A stretch of DNA of 64,000 nt from Rhodopirellula sp. SM50. GTDB lineage: Bacteria > Planctomycetota > Planctomycetia > Pirellulales > Pirellulaceae. The notes beneath the pieces were generated by a model. It was not told the DNA's origin. It did no database searches and worked only from the letters and a program-made list of their open reading frames with translations. This document shows, piece after piece, positions 60,473-64,000 of the stretch. The position numbers and the translations under genes were made by a program. The stretch lies in contig NZ_NTFY01000005.1 of NCBI RefSeq assembly GCF_002289565.1, positions 1 through 64,000 of the forward strand. The letters run 5' to 3'. The first letter of the stretch is position 1; the number at the start of each line of letters is the position of its first letter.

Positions 60473-61825
60473 ATGCCACTCAGCATCGATTTTCGCCGCC
60501 ACGCCAAGGTTGCGCCCCGACGCGCGATCGTTTGGCCCGGAATCGCAGCCCTTTTCACCGTCTCCAGCGGATTGATCGGTTCCACCAGCCCCGGCATCGC
60601 AGCCGAACGCTGGACCAGCTTGGACGGCTCCAGCACGGTTGAGGCGGAATTCATCGGGCTGTGGGGCAACAATGTCGTGTTGGAATTGCCCGGTCCGCGG
60701 CGGGTCACCGTCAGCGTCGATAACCTGATCGCCGACAGCCGCATCCAGGCACGGCGGTTGGGGGAAGAGCAGAACCGTCGTCGGGCCGAGTTGCGACAAC
60801 AGATTTTGGCCGATGCCAAAGAGGCAGCCGCACCGGCGCCGACGCCGCTGCCCGCCCCGCCGACCCCGCCGCCCTACCAACGACTCAACTCCTCGGGTGG
60901 ACTGCTCGCCCAGCTCGAATGGCTGGACCAACAGAATAAAAACGGCCACGGGCTGATCGCCGCGTTCGACTCGCTGCCGCTAAATTATCAGAATGACCTG
61001 GAACGTCTGTTGCGTGCCAGCGTCGCCAAGCTGGACATGCAAGGCATGCGTCAGATCCTCGGTTCGGTTCACTCGGTCGGGGATCTCGTGGTGACGCGGC
61101 AACGCTGGTTCTTTTCGCATCCGCGGCTGCAGGCGATCGATGCCGACGCGCGCGACACGCTGAAATCGGTGCTGCTGTCGATCGGCGGACTGATCCGCGA
61201 CGGGCTGGATCCCGACCAATTGAAACTCGACGAACTTGCCACCACGCCCTTGCGGACCTGGCTGGTCGGTTTGGATACGCGGCTGGCTCCGCACATCGCC
61301 GCGATGAACGAACAGATGCAGATGTTGGGAATCGAGCCGTCCTCGTATGAAGTCAAAGAGGAGAAGGACGGGAAAGCGACCGTGGAAATCACCAATGGTG
61401 AGAACAAGCAGACGGTGAACTTCATCACCGTCGATGGGATGTGGTTGCCGGCCGATTCAGAGGCCGAAAAATGGGCCGAAGCGATGAAGACGTGGGAAGA
61501 CGCGTTGGCGGGAACCGCCGATGGGTCGCTGCTGGCCGGCGGTCCCGCACAGATGGTGCCGATGATGTTGGATCCGATCCTGCAACCCGCGCTGGCGGCC
61601 GAGTCGGCACGGGAGTTTCACTCGGCGATGGATGGCTGGTTCGCCATGGCCGCTCCCCTGGTCGCCCAGATGCAGTCCTTCGGCATCGGAAATCGTCGCG
61701 GGATGAACCCCTATGGAGGCGGCTACAACGAGTACGGCAGCGACTACGACATGGAGATGGAAATGGAAATGGAAATGGAAATGGACATGGACATGGAAAT
61801 GGAGATGGAGATGGATGAATTCTAA
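60473..61825 (+). CDS. Secreted protein with SHD1-like domain and Met-Glu tail (450 aa)
   Basis: ATG 60473 is preferred to GTG 60458. A long basic leader then signal segment GIAALFTVSSGLIG, ending near IAA. Residues ~45-95 (AERWTSLDGSSTVEAEFIGL, VVLELPGPRRVTVSVDNL) match the SHD1-like beta domain frequent in planctomycete secreted proteins. A Pro/Ala linker and a helical domain of unknown type follow. The last 25 residues alternate Met with Glu or Asp; the DNA is a run of ATGGAAATGGA-like units. The tail might bind metal or be simple-repeat slippage. Function unknown. Confidence 0.7.
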   Translation: MPLSIDFRRHAKVAPRRAIVWPGIAALFTVSSGLIGSTSPGIAAERWTSLDGSSTVEAEFIGLWGNNVVLELPGPRRVTVSVDNLIADSRIQARRLGEEQNRRRAELRQQILADAKEAAAPAPTPLPAPPTPPPYQRLNSSGGLLAQLEWLDQQNKNGHGLIAAFDSLPLNYQNDLERLLRASVAKLDMQGMRQILGSVHSVGDLVVTRQRWFFSHPRLQAIDADARDTLKSVLLSIGGLIRDGLDPDQLKLDELATTPLRTWLVGLDTRLAPHIAAMNEQMQMLGIEPSSYEVKEEKDGKATVEITNGENKQTVNFITVDGMWLPADSEAEKWAEAMKTWEDALAGTADGSLLAGGPAQMVPMMLDPILQPALAAESAREFHSAMDGWFAMAAPLVAQMQSFGIGNRRGMNPYGGGYNEYGSDYDMEMEMEMEMEMDMDMEMEMEMDEF

Positions 61826-61962
61826 ACGCCTCATCACGGGTTTTGCCGGCGATCGAGCCGTCGGCGTAAGCCATGTGGGAACCCGATCGGGGCGTTTGGC
61901 GCGCGTCATGACACCGCAACTTCGCTCGTGTGCTTCGGAACTGATGATGGAACGGGACGGTG

Positions 61963-63471
61963 ATGGAAGATAAGTCGGAGCCGAGGTCACGCTCGACGCC
62001 TCAACGGATTGCGGTGATCGGCGGTGGCCTCTCCGGACTCGCCACCGCGTATTATTTAAAACGTTTCTCGCCGGACGCGATCGTCAAGCTTTACGAGTCG
62101 TCGTCGCGGCTTGGCGGAGTGATCGACACCGAGCGGATCGAAACGGACCAGCACGGCTGTTTTGTGATCGATCACGGCGCCGACATGTTTGCCACTGAGC
62201 CGCCGGCCGCCATCGAGCTGTGTCGGGATCTGGGTGTCGAAGACCAGTTGATCGTTCCCGACACCACCCGAGCCGGCGCGATGATCGTGCACCGCGGCAA
62301 GCTGGTGCCGATCCCTGATGGCTTTGTCTTGATGCGGGCGACCAAGCTTTGGCAAATGGTCACCACGCCCTTGTTGTCGGTCCCCGGGAAGCTGCGTTTT
62401 TTGGCCGAACGTTTTGTCAACCGTCAGCCGGGCGTGGACGATGCGACCGATGACATCAGCGTCGCGGAATTCGTCCGCCATCGCATGGGCGCCGAGGTGC
62501 TCGATCGGCTGGTCGGCCCGCTGGTCGCCGGGATCTATACCGCCGACATCGAAAAATTGAGCATGAAGGCGACGATGGCTCCGATGGTCGCGATGGTTCA
62601 AAAACACGGCTCATTGGCCCAGGCGACGCTCGCCCGTCGTCGTGAAAACAAAGATCGGACCGAACGGAATAGCGCCGGGGCAAGGTACGAGAAATTCCGT
62701 GGCTTTCCCAACGGGATGAAGCAGTTGATCGACACGCTTGCAGTGGCGATCGGAGAGCAATCGATTCAGACCGAAACGCCGATCAACGCCTTGCATTGGA
62801 ACGCCGATCAAACCAGCCACGCTCAAGCGAGCAGTTGGGAGATTGATTCCGACCAGGGCACCGAATCCTTTGACGAAGTCGTCTTGGCCACGCCCGCGGC
62901 CGTGTCGGCGCGGCTGCTCCGCACCGTGACTGGGAAAGCCATCCAGGCGTCCAGCGAAACCGCCGCCGCGACGTTGTCGTCGATCGAGTCGGCGTCGACG
63001 GCGATCGTCGTCCTGTGTGTGCCGAAGTCCCAGATCGCTCGACTGCCCCAGCAGTTCGGTTTTGTGGTTCCCAAACTCGAAAACCGAAAGATCTTGGCGG
63101 TCAGCTTCGCCAGTCATAAGTATCCGATCCGCTGCCCCGACGATCATACGATCATTCGCGTGTTTGTCGGCGGGGCACTGCAGCCGGAACTGCTGGAGCA
63201 ATCCGACGACGAGATCGTCGAAATGGTTCGCGGTGAGCTTGCCGATCTGATCGGCATGACGGGAACGGAAACGCTCGCCCGCGTCGTGCGTTGGAACAAC
63301 GCGATGCCCCAGTATCATGTCGGCCATCTCAAACGTGTCGAAACGATCGGGCGGGCCGTCGACCAGATCCCAAACCTGCACTTGGTCAGCAACGCGCTGC
63401 GGGGCGTCGGGATCGCCCCGGTGATCGCGGCGGGGAAAGCGATGGCGAGAAAAATCAGTGGGGCCAGTTGA
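61963..63471 (+). CDS. hemG: Protoporphyrinogen oxidase, HemG/HemY type (502 aa)
   Basis: Oxidises protoporphyrinogen or coproporphyrinogen in haem synthesis. FAD-binding start IAVIGGGLSGLATAYYLKRF, then ESSSRLGGVIDTERI and DHGADMFATEPPAAIELCRD; middle GPLVAGIYTADIEKLSMKAT; end SNALRGVGIAPVIAAGKAMA, the C-terminal FAD loop. GTG 61960 directly precedes the ATG at 61963; ATG is chosen. Length normal. Oxygen-dependent family member. Confidence 0.93.
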   Translation: MEDKSEPRSRSTPQRIAVIGGGLSGLATAYYLKRFSPDAIVKLYESSSRLGGVIDTERIETDQHGCFVIDHGADMFATEPPAAIELCRDLGVEDQLIVPDTTRAGAMIVHRGKLVPIPDGFVLMRATKLWQMVTTPLLSVPGKLRFLAERFVNRQPGVDDATDDISVAEFVRHRMGAEVLDRLVGPLVAGIYTADIEKLSMKATMAPMVAMVQKHGSLAQATLARRRENKDRTERNSAGARYEKFRGFPNGMKQLIDTLAVAIGEQSIQTETPINALHWNADQTSHAQASSWEIDSDQGTESFDEVVLATPAAVSARLLRTVTGKAIQASSETAAATLSSIESASTAIVVLCVPKSQIARLPQQFGFVVPKLENRKILAVSFASHKYPIRCPDDHTIIRVFVGGALQPELLEQSDDEIVEMVRGELADLIGMTGTETLARVVRWNNAMPQYHVGHLKRVETIGRAVDQIPNLHLVSNALRGVGIAPVIAAGKAMARKISGAS

Positions 63472-63788
63472 GTTCGGCGGGATTGCGGTACACTGTTTGA
63501 TGACCTGTAACCCACCTCCCCTCCGTGAAGGTCGTGCAGTGTTTGAAGTCACCCTCACTGCCAGAGAGGGTCGGACGCGAGGTACGAGCGGCCGGGGAGC
63601 GTTCGTTGTGGCTCGAAATCACTCCGTCACGACCAATCGACCCTCCCCTCGCTGCGCTCGACCCTCCCTGCCAGGGAGGGTTTCTCAAGTTGTGTTGGCA
63701 CGAATGCCGAGGGGGAGTGTGATAAAAACTCTGTACCATCCACGACCTACAAACTGCCCCACGCCTTTTTTTGGACGATTGTGATTCC
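63472..63788. other. Intergenic with family C repeats
   Basis: No gene. Holds ACCCTCACTGCCAGAGAGGG at 63551-63571 and ACCCTCCCTGCCAGGGAGGG at 63661-63681, with GCTGCGCTCG just before the second, plus related CCTCCCCT-rich sequence between. Same repeat as around the IS110. Confidence 0.75.
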
Positions 63789-64000
63789 ATGATCCGTCTG
63801 TTACTCACCGGCCTAATCGGTCTGGCCGCGATCCCGGTAGTTGCTGACGATCGTGTGGATTTCGCGCATCAGATCCAACCTCTGTTTCAGCGGCACTGCA
63901 TCGAATGCCATGGACCGGAGGAGCAAAACGGCGGGCTGCGACTGGATCGATCCAGCGACGCGCTGGCCGAAGCGGATTCGGGCACGGCAGCGGTTGTTCC
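63789..64000 (+). CDS. PSCyt1-type planctomycete cytochrome protein, 5' part
   Basis: Signal peptide MIRLLLTGLIGLAAIPVVA, then DFAHQIQPLFQRHCIECHGP with the haem-binding CxxCH, and QNGGLRLDRSSDAL. This is the PSCyt1 domain that starts the very large planctomycete proteins usually continuing with DUF1549 and DUF1553. Cut by the window end. Expected secreted or periplasmic redox protein. Confidence 0.9.
   Translation, partial: MIRLLLTGLIGLAAIPVVADDRVDFAHQIQPLFQRHCIECHGPEEQNGGLRLDRSSDALAEADSGTAAVV

Overview
This window looks like the chromosome of a marine-type planctomycete (Pirellulaceae, Rhodopirellula-like). The reasons are moderately high GC, formylglycine sulfatases, a PSCyt1-type cytochrome at the right edge, a TadE/TadG pair behind a c-di-GMP-I riboswitch, an eleven-gene complex I operon, and many short palindromic intergenic repeats. 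Species is inferred from gene content only.

Layout. 1-6 kb: a minus-strand operon of planctomycete LRR-like repeat proteins with a coupled zinc-ribbon protein, then an rve-type integrase relic split by a complete IS66 element (2221-5200). 6.4-13.0 kb: a tight plus-strand operon of a PLD-like protein, an AddB-like nuclease with its Fe-S cysteines, and an AddA-like helicase-nuclease, followed by a decayed IS66 transposase. 14.3-21.9 kb: the most interesting region, a minus-strand cluster of thirteen genes. Its downstream half encodes a ubiquitin-like protein, a protein that reads as an E2-like domain fused to a RING-like cysteine-rich domain, a JAB/JAMM peptidase and a ThiF/E1-like enzyme, then three small proteins, two of them membrane-associated. 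Its upstream half encodes Ycf35-like (DUF1257), DUF2997 and Ycf46-like AAA ATPase proteins, a DUF3150-like protein and two small proteins. Strong terminator-like hairpins separate the blocks.

22-38 kb: a remnant-rich region with DUF1016, LamG, sulfatase, FGGY-kinase and HsdR fragments, four copies of one long intergenic repeat plus partial or inverted copies, and intact genes for an FKBP isomerase, an AhpD-like protein, a thioredoxin-fold redoxin, an FGGY kinase, a HAD hydrolase, two sulfatases and a Uma2 nuclease. It ends with tRNA-Pro and an IS110 element lying among palindromic repeats, with a candidate bridge RNA.

38-64 kb: mostly housekeeping. mnmA, prfB (uninterrupted, with a possible scar of the lost frameshift), a membrane protein, tadG/tadE-like genes, an NfnA/NfnB-like flavoprotein pair, nuoABCDHIJKLMN (no nuoEFG), glgC, a ferredoxin-NADP reductase, a secreted protein with a Met-Glu/Asp tail, hemG, and the start of a cytochrome gene.

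The cluster at 15.4-18.0 kb has every activity expected for ubiquitin-like conjugation (modifier, E1, E2 with E3-like zinc domain, deconjugase). Together with the nuclease-helicase operon next to it and the surrounding mobile elements, this suggests a defence or genome-maintenance island; that role is inference.
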